A stretch of 64,000 nucleotides of DNA, from assembly GCF_021462225.1 (NCBI RefSeq), contig NC_061805.1, positions 53,140,395 through 53,204,394 of the forward strand. Direction: 5' to 3'. A model generated the notes under the pieces. The model was not told where the DNA came from and did not search any database. It saw only the letters and a program-made list of their open reading frames with translations. The translations under genes and the position numbers were made by a program. Below, piece after piece: positions 24,001-35,688 of this stretch. This DNA is from Girardinichthys multiradiatus (lineage: Eukaryota > Chordata > Actinopteri > Cyprinodontiformes > Goodeidae). The stretch's first letter is position 1. Every line of letters starts with the position of its first letter.

Positions 24001-27000
24001 CCTGCCTGGTAGCCACCGTTTGGGTCATAACCGTTTATTATGGATGAGTTCAATACGAGATATTTCAGTCAGCTCAGGTCTCCTGGTCTGGGTCAGGTGA
24101 CTCTGTTACCTTTCCTAGCTGTAAATGGTCCCAGTTAGCAGAGACGAAGGCCAAAATCTCATCCAGCTCAAAGTATTTCTTCTTGCTGCTGACGGACAAG
24201 TTGTAGAGAGCCAGATGGACCACATCTACCCACCTGAGGGACAGACGGCGGACATGCTCTGACCCCTTGTTACAGACCACACACAGGAAGAGGTAGAACC
24301 TAAGCAAGACGAGAACCATCAGAACCTTCCAATAAAAACAAGGACGGAGACTCACTTGTTCCCGAACATCAAGACAGAGTCTCACCTGTCCCCGAACATC
24401 ATGGAGTCCTGCAGACACTGAGTGCACGCTTCATGGAACCACTGCTGACACCTGAAACACTGCAGCATCTTCAGGTACCACCTGCACACAAAGACCATCA
24501 GCATCCAGGTAACAGCCAACATCTGCAGAGAGCTCTCTGACTGGTCATCTTACTCTCCGGGCCCGCCACAGTAACAGTAACAATGCTGCTGATTGGTTCG
24601 GTGCTGAGAGTCCCAGTTCAACGATGCCAGGTCGTATGGCAGAACCTGCTTCATGGCCCACAGGGCTTTGGCTATTGGACCTTTCTTCAGAGCGCCACCT
24701 TTCTGTGGGGAAACCCAGTCAGAGACAGACAAGTGAGTCAGAAATACGGACGAGTCAGAGACGGGTCAAGATCTGCTTAGAAACAGAAACAGTTGGTACC
24801 CGGACAGCCAAAGCGAAGACGCAGCGTCTGCAGAACCATGGGCTCAGCTCGGTGACACTGCCCTCTACTGGAGGAACGTGGCATAGCTGGTGGAAACCTG
24901 AAACAGAAACACCAGCTGATGGCCATAATAGGATGACTCTGTGGACTGGAGACACAGGCTCAGCTAAAACAAACAGAATATCATGAAAAACTTGGATCAT
25001 TTCTGTCCCTCATTTCAGAAAGAGAAACTTATTTGTTACATAGATTCAACACACAGAGTGAAAACCCAAAATTCAGAATAATACATCAGATCATTAAAAA
25101 GGAAATTTTAAACAGTCAGGATTCTGTAAAGGATGTTAATTTCTATGCTCTCAGTACTTGGTCTGGATTAGGGTTAGGCATGAATTACCGCATGGAGGTG
25201 ATGCAAACCTTACTTTCATAGGAAAACAGGACTTTGGACCACTGAGCAACAGTCTGGTTCTGTTTCTCCTGAGCCCAGGTAAGACTCTTGAAACCCATGT
25301 GATGGATCCATCTGAGCCTAGTGGATCTTGATACTCTGATTCCAGCCTCAGTCCACTCCCCAAATTCTTGTATGGATTCTGATTCTTCCAAGGCTGCGGT
25401 TCTGCCTGTTGTTGGTGCAGCTCTTCCTACCAGACGTTTTCCTTCCACTCAACTTTCTATGAATATACTTAGACACAGCACTCTGAGAAAAGCCAGCTTC
25501 TGTAGCAATGACTTTTGTTAGCTTCCTCTCCTTGTGAGGGGTGTCAGTGTCTGTCTTCTGGACATCTGTCCACTCAGCGGCCTTCTCCATGATCGTGTCT
25601 CCTACTGACCCAGACTGAGAGAACATCCAGAGGCCCAGGAAACCTTTGCAGGTGTTTGGAGTTAATTAGCTGATTAGAATGAATCTCTGTGATATACGTG
25701 TTTAGTTTCTGAAATGAGGGACAAAAATGTTGAACTTTTTCACGATATTCAAACGTTGTGAGATGTACCTCTATACAACTAAAGAGACTGACGAGCTGCT
25801 GCCCCCTAAAGGCTGAGACACTCACTGCAGCAAACATCATAATGATCCAGGCTTCATCACTGAGGACCAAACGGACCTAAAAGGCTCTGAGCAGCATCAT
25901 CTAGTTACCTTGGCAACCATAGCAGACTCACCAATGCCACACTTTCCACAGATCAGGATCTCATTGTTCAGCTTCGATTGGATGTCAGAGTTTGGCCCCG
26001 CCCCTTGACACACTGAGCAGCGAGGCTCCTCCCCTGGGATTCCAGCTGTAACGTGATTGGACAGATTTAGGCACATGAATGAGATAAACAGTGTCTGCTC
26101 TGACCAAGCAGGGAATGATTTCACTGAGGCAGGTAAAGTTCTGTGATCCTCACAGGTGATCCTTAACGAGGATGTGACCAGTTTAGCACTACAGAGCAAT
26201 CAATAAACCAGTAGGACTACTCTGTGGAACCACCAGAGGGAGTCCCTTTTGTTCGTGTCAGAGAAGCTGGGAGTGCTTGTCGTTTTCTCTCTGCTGGTAT
26301 TTGATCTCCAAACGCTCCTGGACATCAGATTTCTACTCATTAACGGTCCAGGAGTTCAGGTGTTCCAGCCTACCTCTACTATGCTCCTGTGTCCCCTTAG
26401 CCTGGCTAGGCATGGACACCATCAGCGCATCGTTCACTGGTGCCCTTTGAACCCTGTTTACACCTACACCTGATACCTGTCGCTGGCTTCTTGTCACTTA
26501 TTCCTTTGCCAGCCTCCACCACCTCTCTGCTCAGGCAGAGCAGACCACCGGAGCTTAAGGTCACTAGGTCAGGAACCCATGTTCTAGTCCAAAGGACTTT
26601 CTCACCACCTAGGATTTGGACTTTATGTTTGTGAACTGAACCTGGCAGAGTATTGGTGAGTTCTGTTGTTTTACTGAACCTTTACCCACTCACTGCGTAC
26701 TTGAATGCATCGAGGATGGAGAGGCAGCCATTTATAAGAAGTTCAGTTATCAAAAAAGTCAAATCAGAATATTTTCTCTGTTTCCATGGAAGATCTTAAA
26801 CCACAAACGTTTTGGAAAGTTATTAAATCTCTATCAGTATGTAAAAGCTCTCAGGTTCAACCCTCGTGTGTTTTAAATGGTTCTGTTCATGTCTCTGAGG
26901 TGTTAAATTGTGATAACAAGCATTTTATATCTTCAGCTTCTCTGTTTGACTCTTTGGGTTCAATTTCTGTAAAACCACATATAGATCTTCCAATATACAC

Positions 27001-30000
27001 GGATCAGCCGTTTCACTGTGTGCCCTTCTCCAGTCAGGAAGTTCAAAACGCCCTGGAAGCTTTAGATCGTAGAAAATTCTCGTTCTGATTCGATTGATCT
27101 GTACGTTGTGAAATCAGCAGCTGATTTTTTTACCTTTTCAACCTGACAGTGGAAAATAAATTCCTTCTCTATGGAAGTCAGCTTTTATTTTTCCTTTATT
27201 AAAAGGCAGAGATCCAACAATTTGAACTAATCAAAGACCAGCATCCAGTCTATCAGCATTGGCTAAAACTCTTGAAGCTCTTGTTAGTGAGCAGTTAAAA
27301 GACGTTTTATATTCCATTACATTTTAGCAGATCGTCAGTCAGGCTTTGTCATGGTCCACAAGAGGGTGCCACAAGGTTCAGTACTTGGTTCCCTCTTATT
27401 TATTATCTCAATCAATTAATCAATCAGTCAATGTTGATAGAGCACTAGAACACACCTAAAGTGACCAAAGGTCCAAAAATTAAAACAAGAAACATCAAAA
27501 AGACACAAACACCTACAATAAAAAAACAACCCTAAAAGCAGACTTCAGGAACATGAGAACCGGAGCTAAAATGTCTCGAAGCTGCTGGAGATGAAAAGGC
27601 TGCCTGAAAAAACAAGTCTGAGCTTAGATCTAAGCTGCCTGGGTCAGTGGTGGAGTGAATGTCTAAAGAAAGTTGGAGCCACCTAATGGGATCTTCCTGG
27701 TAAAATAAAGGTTTAAATAAATTGGAATGGATCATGTTCAGGACCTCCATTGTGGATGTGGCTTTCAGGAGCTGTGGCCTGAAGGTTATTTGTGCCTGTT
27801 GTGGTGTCCACCCAAGGACCTGCTGGTGGACACCAGTGGTGATAGAAGATGGCATTCTGAAGAATGATGCCTTTAGGGCTTGGTTGTCCTTGGGGACTCC
27901 TGGTGCAGCTGACCGGAACCGGTACCGGCTGTGGCTTCAATGGATGCAGAAATTCCAGTTTTCCAGACTTCTACTTAATTAAAATTGAAAACTCTCCATC
28001 CTTAGACTTTTTCCTGAAGAGCGGTTTATTGCGCGACACCAAGTACGCGGTCGTAAAGTATGAGCTTTTCACGGACGTCTCGGGTGGACGTCCACTCTGA
28101 GTCCGCCTCGAGTACGTCTGCGGGTCAAATAGGCCTGACTCTGTGGGAGCCTCAGGTGGCTCATAGTAACTCAGGGTATGGTGGAACCAGACTGGAGCTG
28201 ACCATCTAAGTAGAACAACGTAGGAACCTGCTGCTGCAACTGACCACAGAGGAAAGGATTCTGCTGAATGGACCAGGTCCTGGTTAAACTGTAAAAGATA
28301 TGTATGCAGCAGATCCATTTTTATTTTAACATTCAGAACAGAACGATCCTTTATTCGTCCCTCAGCAGTAACATGTACTGGGGTCAACAGCAGATGGAAA
28401 CACACAGAAGCTCACTAAAGACAATTAGAATAAAATACATTTACCGCGTGACTGAATCAGAGGTCCACTTTTAAGTGTTGCCCAGTCTGGTTCACCAAAC
28501 AAGGAAGTGACGCTTCTACAGAGGTTGGACAATGAAACTGAAACACCTGGTTTTATACCACAATAATTTATTAGTATGTTGTAGGGCCTCCTTTTGCAGC
28601 CAATACAGCGTCAATTCATCTTGGGAATGACATATACAAGTTCTGCACAGTGGTCAGAGGGATTTTAAGCCATTCTTCTTGCAGGATAGTGGCCAGGTCA
28701 CAGTCTGGGTGGTACGCTTCTTTGGGGCTTCTCCACACCGTAACTCTCCCGGATGTGGAGAAAACAGTAAAGGTGGACTCATCAGAGAACAATACATGTT
28801 TCACATTGTCCACAGTCCAAGATTTGCGCTCCTTGCACCATTGAAACCGACGTTTGGCATATGCATGAGTGACCAAAGGTTTGGCTATAGCAGCCCGGCC
28901 GTGTATATTGACCCTGTGGAGCTCCTGACGGACAGTTCTGGTGGAAACAGGAGAGTTGAGGTGCACATTTAATTCTGCCGTGATTTGGGCAGCCGTGGTT
29001 TTATGTTTTTTGGATACAATCCGGGTTAGCACCAGAACATCCCTTTCAGACAGCTTCCTCTTTTTTTGTATTTTCGGTCAAAGGCCAATTTTTGGCCATT
29101 TTTCACTTTTACTCACCTCAAACTTTAACGAACTCCTCCTAGGGATTTTGAGCTATCGGCTTGATATTTGGTCAATATGCAGTTAAGGGATGGGGGATTA
29201 AAAGTTATCAAATTCGTGCGTTTTCTGCCATGTTTAGGAGCTTGGCTAGAGCACAAACTTGCCGTTTGCGCCGAAAGTGAAAAAAAACTCAATCAACTTG
29301 AAACTGTCTCAGAACACAGATAACTAGTGGGTCTAACTTCATTTGAAGCACAGTGACTTTTCATAAAAGGGTGTGGCTGTGGCAGCGTGGCGAATTCTGA
29401 TGTCACGCCACGGCCATACGTTTGGCTGTAAATTACACATGCATGGTCCGGTTTATTCCAAACTGAATATAGTTGATCTTTGTCAGCCCCCAAACAGCAA
29501 ACCACAGATTGTAAGACAGTTCGCTCAGTGCCAGGGTTAGGGGTTAGGGTTGCCAGCTAGTTGCCACTAGTTGCCACTAGCTGGCAACACGTTGCCAGCT
29601 AGTGGCAACGTGTTGAATCGAGAGGCGGCCATGTCGATGGCGTGCAGGTGGCGATGCCAGGTTCTCACAGTCGCTGCACAGGCCGAGTTGCGCTGAGCTG
29701 CGAGGGCCTACAATGCTGCTTGCAGCTTTAATGTCATATTGTAATTATTCATAGTTTTGACCTTAGCTAAAAGCAACCCTGTGCCTTCACAAAACGTTGC
29801 CGCGGTACCAGAAATGGTACCGAGTGTGACATATTTGAACCATTAGCATCGTGGTTCTAAGCCTGGCTAACTGTTTAACTGTGTTTTATCTGTTGATGGG
29901 AAGAACATATTGGCATCAACATCGGTACTGGCCCAAACATATCGGTCCCATAAGGGAAACTGGGCTGATATTCATAACCATGTTTATTTCCATCTTGTTA

Positions 30001-31121
30001 GTGTTGAAAGGGAGATAATTATATATATATATTATATGGGTTATCAGCCATAAAGGAATATTTATATCAGATATTGGCCCAGACTTCTATATCGGTGTAT
30101 CCTTAACTAAGTTTCCTGTGAAATGATTTGTCCTCGTCTCAGTCACCGTCTCAACGCTGTTCACCCTGACGCTCCCAGGTCCACCCTACCACGCCCAGCT
30201 CCACCTTGCCACGTTCAGGTCCATCCTGACAGAACTACAGATTTTGTGTGTTTTATTTCTCAGCAAATGAGGAGCAAATGTTTTCAGTTGAACATTTGAG
30301 CAAATATCTGCTGTCAGGTTTTACACAGAAAACGAGGAGCAACCAGTGCACTTTTTAAAGGGATGCAGAAATGTTGCAGTAATTATGCCATCATCCAAAT
30401 ACTTATTCACTTATATTATTTATTAACATGTAATGTTATGAAAAGGATAATATCTCTTCACCCCGCTGCAGTGAAAATGTATCTATCCTGCTTGGACTTG
30501 TCCTTGTGGACATTTTTGGCCATTTGTTTGTTCATTAACTGCTCATAGTGAAAGCATAAAATGCTGGAGCAGCCTTGGTCAACCTAAATAAAGGAATTCA
30601 AACTTCAATATCTCTACTTTTTTATAAATTATAAACTGAATATGACCCTTTGACATCATGACACTGGTTTAGTTGATTCTGGACCTGCCTAAACCCCCAA
30701 CTGGTTCTGGAAGCTCAGACCTGATTTGACTGATGAATAAAGACAAAAACCTTGTATCTCATGTTCATCTCACCATGTTGGATGTCCTTCCAAAGGACCC
30801 AGAACTTGGAGTTGTCCTCGAATGTGACGAAGCAGCTCTGCCTAGGGGGGCTCACCTGTCCGCCAATCAGAACAACACACTCAGACCTCCAAGCCAATCA
30901 GAACAGACTGCTGACACAATAATGTGTACAGGTAAACTCACCCTCTGGATCTTTCCTACGTAATAAAGCCCATCTGACCAACGACAGAGAACAAACTGAC
31001 CCTCACTCAGGTTAGTCTCCGCCCCCTCATCCTCAAGGATTCCTCTGCTGTGGCATGCCCCGCCCCCTGGAGACACCTGAGGGTCCAGACTGCAGAAGGG
31101 TTCGATCAGGTCCTCAAACAT
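21045..31121 (-). CDS. phf19: PHD finger protein 19, Polycomb-like
   Basis: Polycomb-like subunit of PRC2 that reads H3K36me3 through its Tudor domain and helps target H3K27 methylation (known for the family). Coding exons on the minus strand: 30942-31121, 30774-30855, 25932-26045, 24800-24897, 24554-24702, 24386-24481, 24110-24299, 23867-23934, 22533-22673, 21776-21836, 21612-21697, 21447-21536, 21045-21375. All phases fit, giving 561 residues, close to mammalian PHF19. Domains: Tudor about 40-85 ([17 protein letters not shown] ... WVLWKDIQH), PHD1 about 93-150 (CSVC ... ICGKCG ... CRRC), PHD2 about 187-250 (CYCYCGG ... [15 protein letters not shown]), an extended-homology region ([12 protein letters not shown]), and the C-terminal chromo-like end '[12 protein letters not shown]', which favours PHF19 over MTF2 or PHF1. 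The start ATG lies at the head of the exon at 31122; upstream non-coding exons are not resolved. The 4.7-kb second intron is packed with repeats. Confidence 0.9.
22770..23780 (-). mobile_element. Decayed Tc1-like element in phf19 intron
   Basis: The minus strand at 23077-23265 encodes '[15 protein letters not shown]', a Tc1 transposase hallmark, followed by frameshifted text. It belongs to a different Tc1 family from the three CAGGTCC copies. Borders are approximate. Confidence 0.6.
25140..25650 (-). mobile_element. Truncated Tc1-like element in phf19 intron
   Basis: Minus-strand frames carry a helix-turn-helix like that of Tc1 transposases ('[11 protein letters not shown]'), then '[18 protein letters not shown]', where the first catalytic aspartate is replaced by Y in SYES. 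Frameshifts separate them and the 3' half is missing. Confidence 0.65.
26700..27400 (+). mobile_element. L2-type LINE fragment
   Basis: The plus-strand frame 26786-27088 resembles the pre-RT region of fish L2 LINEs ('FWKVIKSLS', '[13 protein letters not shown]'). After a frameshift, '[13 protein letters not shown]' near 27365 is the RT block that usually precedes the catalytic motif. It is truncated and dead, and sits in the large phf19 intron. Confidence 0.6.
27400..28520. other. Intronic sequence, dispersed-repeat-like
   Basis: The start has overlapping CAATCAAT units and text resembling common fish repeats. No exon or clear element could be defined. Small open frames on both strands lack known motifs. 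Confidence 0.3.
28525..29050 (-). mobile_element. Tc1-like element with internal deletion
   Basis: The minus-strand frame 28616-29032 begins in the second helix-turn-helix region ('[14 protein letters not shown]'), includes '[15 protein letters not shown]' with the first catalytic D, then jumps directly to the C-terminal region ('[17 protein letters not shown]'). The second D and the E are deleted. One end reads GAGGTTGGACAATGAAACTG. It is non-autonomous. Confidence 0.65.
29534..29609. repeat. Palindrome next to telomere-like repeats
   Basis: A 19-base arm (29570-29588), a 2-base spacer and a perfect 19-base inverse arm (29591-29609) form a 40-bp palindrome of GTTGCCACTAGCTGGCAAC type. It is preceded by GGGTTAGGGGTTAGGG (29534-29550), similar to vertebrate telomere repeats. 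It lies in the large phf19 intron. Confidence 0.85.
29610..30770. other. phf19 intron, no gene seen
   Basis: 29900-30120 resembles the MITE at 34.2 kb ('ATATTGGCCCAGAC', 'ATATCGGT'). A CCACC(A/C)-rich short tandem run occurs at 30175-30230. No exon is visible. Confidence 0.35.
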
Positions 31122-31285
31122 CCTGTAGACAGAGAGAGACAGATGTGAGACAAATAGACAGACATGTTAGACATGAAAGGAGAGGCAGTGACAGACAGGT
31201 GAGACACCTGAGGGTCCAGACTGCAGAAGGTCTTGATGAGCTTCCTGGACATCCAGCAGAGACAGACAGATGTGACATCGGGAAG
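31071..31285 (-). repeat. Tandem duplication around the first phf19 coding exon
   Basis: ACACCTGAGGGTCCAGACTG and the following bases occur at 31073 and again near 31204, about 131 bases apart, with related sequence continuing to the ATG and beyond. The inner copy (31071-31122) keeps the acceptor CTACAG|GATG. The outer copy has CTGCTG|GATG and so lacks the AG. Confidence 0.75.
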
Positions 31286-31799
31286 ACAGACACTGAGACA
31301 GACGGATGTAAAGACAGAAAGACAGTTGTTCAGCTTGCTGCTGTGATTCATTCCTGAACTGTCAGGGGGTTTCTGACAGGTCAGAGCATGCGCAGTACAC
31401 CTCTTGATCATGGACCGTTAACTAACCTGCTAACCACAGAAAGCAGCACACCCTGAGCCGGTAAACCCGTTAATAACTGAGGATAGCTGAGTAACAGAAC
31501 CTTCCTCTCATCATCAGTACCATCCTGTTAGTATCAGTCACTGTCTACATTAATACCACTGCTCAGCTCTGATCGGACTGAGCCGGACCGGTGTCAACCA
31601 GCCTAACCGGGTCCTGTTCCAGAACAACGCCCGGTCTCACCTCTGAAGCGTTCACGGTCTCTCCTCCCTCCTGGTCCTCTCCGAGCTGCTCGGGTTCTGG
31701 TGCCCGTGAGGCAGTCAGGAGTTCGGTACCGGCTCAGAGAGTGTCTGTGTCCTGCTGCTCTCCGTGTCCGCCTGGTTCTCCTGTTTCTGTTTCGCGGAG

Positions 31800-31860
31800 C
31801 TGAACTTCAAACGTTCTCAGCCGCCATTTTTTCATTTTCCCGCGAATCACAGCCTGAGTT
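31800..31860 (-). promoter_or_regulatory. phf19 promoter region with E2F- and YY1-like sites
   Basis: CCGCCATTTT (31821-31830) fits a YY1 site and TTTCCCGCG (31836-31844) fits the E2F consensus. Both lie upstream of the minus-strand phf19 start in a GC-rich stretch. No transcript start can be fixed from sequence alone. Confidence 0.4.
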
Positions 31861-31957
31861 TTTTTTGACTCGGTGGCGTGGCCACGTGACCACGTCATCA
31901 GCGATGGGTGGCGATCATCCGGTTATTACCCACGAACATAAAGTATTTATACATTTA

Positions 31958-31986
31958 TAGATAGATAGATAGATAGATAGATAGAC

Positions 31987-32020
<34 letters not shown>
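31958..32020. repeat. (GATA)n microsatellite
   Basis: About fifteen ATAG units with one ATAGACAG interruption. Confidence 0.95.
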
Positions 32021-32495
32021 CTCCTAATGAGTAAAGTAATAAGATTTATTCAGCTTGAAAACACATTTTGTGCTTTAATACAACATATTGAACATCTGAG
32101 GAGACCCTACTCCATAATAGCTGTTTTTACTTTGGCTGAAATGCTTCCTGTCTCCATCTGTCTCTGACTCTGACATCAGTCTGAGGAAAGTTTAAGTCTC
32201 ACTCCTCACTTTTGGCTTAAGATGTTTGAGGAGTTTCTTGCATGTTCAGCCTGTTTCAAGTCACCTCACAGCATCTGAGATCAAAATCTGGACTGTGATC
32301 TTTGCTTCAGGTATAATTTTTTAACACTTGTTCTCACATTTGTTTTCTCATACGCAGTAAAGTTAGTGGTGAGCTGGTCAGGTTCTGCAGTAACAAACCC
32401 CAAACCATGATACCTTCACATCCATGCTTCAGAGCTTTTCTTGGAATGCTACATGTGTTTTATTGCAAATATGACTCTGTTCTGGTGTCCACATA

Positions 32496-34103
32496 CAGGT
32501 CCTTCTCAAAATATTAGCATATTGTGATAAAGTTCATTATTTTCCATAATGTAATGATGAAAATTTAACATTCATATATTTTAGATTCATTGCACACTAA
32601 CTGAAATATTTCAGGTCTTTTATTGTCTTAATACAGATGATTTTGGCATACAGCTCATGAAAACCCAAAATTCCTATCTCACAAAATTAGCATATCATTA
32701 AAAGGGTCTCTAAACGAGCTATGAACCTAATCATCTGAATCAACGAGTTAACTCTAAACACCTGCAGAAGATTCCTGAGGCCTTTAAAACTCCCAGCCTG
32801 GTTCATCACTCAAAACCCCAATCATGGGTAAGACTGCCGACCTGACTGCTGTCCAGAAGGCCACTATTGACACCCTCAAGCAAGAGGGTAAGACACAGAA
32901 AGACATTTCTGAACGAATAGGCTGTTCCCAGAGTGCTGTATCAAGGCACCTCAGTGGGAAGTCTGTGGGAAGGAAAGTGTGGCAGAAAACGCTGAACAAC
33001 GAGAAGAGGTGACCGGACCCTGAGGAAGATTGTGGAGAAGGGCCGATTCCAGACCTTGGGGGACCTGCGGAAGCAGTGGACTGAGTCTGGAGTAGAAACA
33101 TCCAGAGCCACCGTGCACAGGCGTGTGCAGGAAATGGGCTACAGGTGCCGCATTCCCCAGGTCAAGCCACTTTTGAACCAGAAACAGCGGCAGAAGAGCC
33201 TGACCTGGGCTACAGAGAAGCAGCACTGGACTGTTGCTCAGTGGTCCAAAGTACTTTTTTCGGATGAAAGCAAATTCTGCATGTCATTCGGAAATCAAGG
33301 TGCCAGAGTCTGGAGGAAGACTGGGGAGAAGGAAATGCCAAAATGCCAGAAGTCCAGTGTCAAGTACCCACAGTCAGTGATGGTCTGGGGTGCCGTGTCA
33401 GCTGCTGGTGTTGGTCCACTGTGTTTTATCAAGGGCAGGGTCAATGCAGCTAGCTATCAGGAGATTTTGGAGCACTTCATGCTTCCATCTGCTGAAAAGC
33501 TTTATGGAGATGAAGATTTCATTTTTCAGCACGACCTGGCACCTGCTCACAGTGCCAAAACCACTGGTAAATGGTTTACTGACCATGGTATCACTGTGCT
33601 CAATTGGCCTGCCAACTCTCCTGACCTGAACCCCATAGAGAATCTGTGGGATATTGTGAAGAGAACGTTGAGAGACTCAAGACCCAACACTCTGGATGAG
33701 CTAAAGGCCGCTATCGAAGCATCCTGGGCCTCCATAAGACCTCAGCAGTGCCACAGGCTGATTGCCTCCATGCCACGCCGCATTGAAGCAGTCATTTCTG
33801 CCAAAGGATTCCCGACCAAGTATTGAGTGCATAACTGTACATGATTATTTGAAGGTTGACGTTTTTTGTATTAAAAACACTTTTCTTTTATTGGTCGGAT
33901 GAAATATGCTAATTTTGTGAGATAGGAATTTTGGGTTTTCATGAGCTGTATGCCAAAATCATCCGTATTAAGACAATAAAAGACCTGAAATATTTCAGTT
34001 AGTGTGCAATGAATCTAAAATATATGAATGTTACATTTTCATCATGACATTATGGAAAATAATTAACTTTATCACAATATGCTAATATTTTGAGAAGGAC
34101 CTG
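32496..34103 (+). mobile_element. Tc1-like transposon, copy 2
   Basis: It has the same ends and TA flanks (32494-32495, 34104-34105) as copy 1. The transposon structure is complete but the transposase frame is broken. Confidence 0.92.
32824..33826 (+). pseudogene. Tc1 transposase, frameshifted
   Basis: A two-base deletion in the A run near 32975 (GGAAAGTG against GGAAAAAGTG in copies 1 and 3) shifts the frame after the first helix-turn-helix and leads to a stop at 33010. The remaining 264 codons from 33032 keep D, D and E in the right places but lack the DNA-binding N-terminus. Apart from the shift it is almost the same as copy 3. Confidence 0.92.
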
Positions 34104-34202
34104 TATTTCTGTCCATATCTCCTGGTCCTCTCTGGCAAACCTTAGTCTGGCCTGGTTTCCTCCTCACACATCTCCCAAGAAGCTTGAACTATTTCTGATT
34201 CC

Positions 34203-34555
34203 GAGGGATGCACTATATGACAATTTGGGCCAATATCAATATTCAATATTAATATTGCTGTTATGGCCCATAGCCAACATTTACTGATATAACATATATT
34301 TCCATCCCCTTTCAACACTATCAAAAAATGAAAACATCGCTGACGTTTCTTCCCTGCTTCAGTTAAACACATCCCAGTCCTGCTCTGCATCGATATCACC
34401 CCCACCCCCAAAAAAAAAAAAAACCCACAAGCAGCAGAAAGATAGAAATAATCATCAGTTGTCAATGTCAGCCCGGTTTTATTTATCGGATCGATAGCAA
34501 TATCTTGATTGTGGGCCGATAATGATGTTACTGCAGATATATTGTGCATACATGT
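34203..34555. mobile_element. MITE with ATGCAC inverted ends
   Basis: ATGCACTATATGA at 34208 and the inverse of ATATATTGTGCAT near 34540-34551 form short inverted ends around AT-rich DNA with 'GGGCCAATATC' and 'GGGCCGATAATG'. There is no coding capacity. Related text occurs at 29.9-30.1 kb. Confidence 0.5.
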
Positions 34556-34874
34556 TCTTTTTATATTGGTGGTCTCCTCTTGGGTTGAACTTGCTTGTTC
34601 AACCAGACCTGGACATGTTTGCTGTTGCTTTAAATGTCCTCCCCTTCCAAACAGTGAAATGGCCTATTTAAATCCCTTGGGCTTTAAAATAAAATAAAGT
34701 AATAAAAATGAAACACACGTGTTCTAAAAGAACAGCCGTGGGGTTTGAATTAGAACACTGAATGGTGGGGGCAGAGGTCACAGAAGTTCAGTTTAAGTAC
34801 ATTTTAAGCACACTCAGTGTTTCATATTGCTTGTTCTTATTTATATCTGCAGATGCTGTTTATTTTTGTCTTCA

Positions 34875-35318
34875 TGGCTACGTTTATGTGAACATAAATA
34901 ATCGGAATAAACGGCCAATCCGAGTAAAAATGTGTCATGTAAACATGTCAGTCGTTCTATTCGGATCGGATTCGGCAGGATCGACTGAGAGGGGTGGTTT
35001 ATGACGATTAACAATCCGATCGACATACATGTAAACGCTTGACAGGATCAAGTTATTCTGAATGAGGCGAGGTGACCTAAGTGCGCATGTGCACCCCGCA
35101 TCAGCGTGACGTATTTCCAGCTTGAATGGCTAAACGCTCTGGCTAGATGCTAACAGAATATTCTGATCAGCAAGTTTACACAACACATTTTTAGTCCGAT
35201 TGGCCGTTTTATTTCGATTACTTATGTCCATATAAACAGTATAATCCAATTATTTTTTGTTTTTTAATCTGAATACATTTTAAACCGATTGCGAAATGTT
35301 GTGCATGCAAACATAGCT
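34875..35318. mobile_element. Second MITE family
   Basis: GGCTACGTTTATGTGAACA on the left and the inverse of TGTGCATGCAAACATAGCT on the right are imperfect inverted repeats. Inside are several 'AATCGGA/TCCGATT' units in both orientations. There is no transposase frame. Confidence 0.5.
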
Positions 35319-35322
35319 AACG

Positions 35323-35688
35323 ATGACCTTTACTAGTACCGACTGGAACATTAATATTATTTGGAAAAGTCCATTTCCAAACATTGCGTTAGTTTTTAAA
35401 GAAGAAAACCCAAAACGTCGGTTCAAAACCAAAAGAATTTCAAAAGTATGGACGGTTGTAGGACCCAACAGACCAGCACCATTAGGTAGGGACTTTGTCA
35501 GGAATAAAAAGGTACCGTCTTTTGTGAAACGTTTCATCTCGACCATGTTTCAATTCCTAGCACCTGAGGAACTTTGCACCTTCGTCAACAACCACAAGGA
35601 GAGAACATTTGATGATGCCACAGAGTTTATACCTGAAAGTCTGGCAAGAAATATGAAGAACAGGAATATGTTTATCATCATAGATTAA
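35323..35688 (+). CDS. Unidentified 121-residue open frame
   Basis: This single-exon frame begins right at the edge of the MITE and ends 'NRNMFIIID'. It is rich in K and R, contains 'SFVKRFISTMFQFLAPEELC' and has no membrane segment. AATAAA follows at 35736-35741, as in a retrocopy or terminal exon. I do not recognise it. It could be the tail of a retroposed gene, an exon of a plus-strand gene or chance. Codon content looks protein-like, but there is no independent support. Confidence 0.3.
   Translation: MTFTSTDWNINIIWKSPFPNIALVFKEENPKRRFKTKRISKVWTVVGPNRPAPLGRDFVRNKKVPSFVKRFISTMFQFLAPEELCTFVNNHKERTFDDATEFIPESLARNMKNRNMFIIID

Noticed and set aside
29534..29551. Interstitial telomere
   Set aside because: Only about three imperfect TTAGGG-like units; too short to call a telomeric array.
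31203..31265. Outer copy of the phf19 start exon as a true upstream coding exon
   Set aside because: Joining it to the exon at 31122 by the visible donor gives an early stop, and its own acceptor AG is missing.
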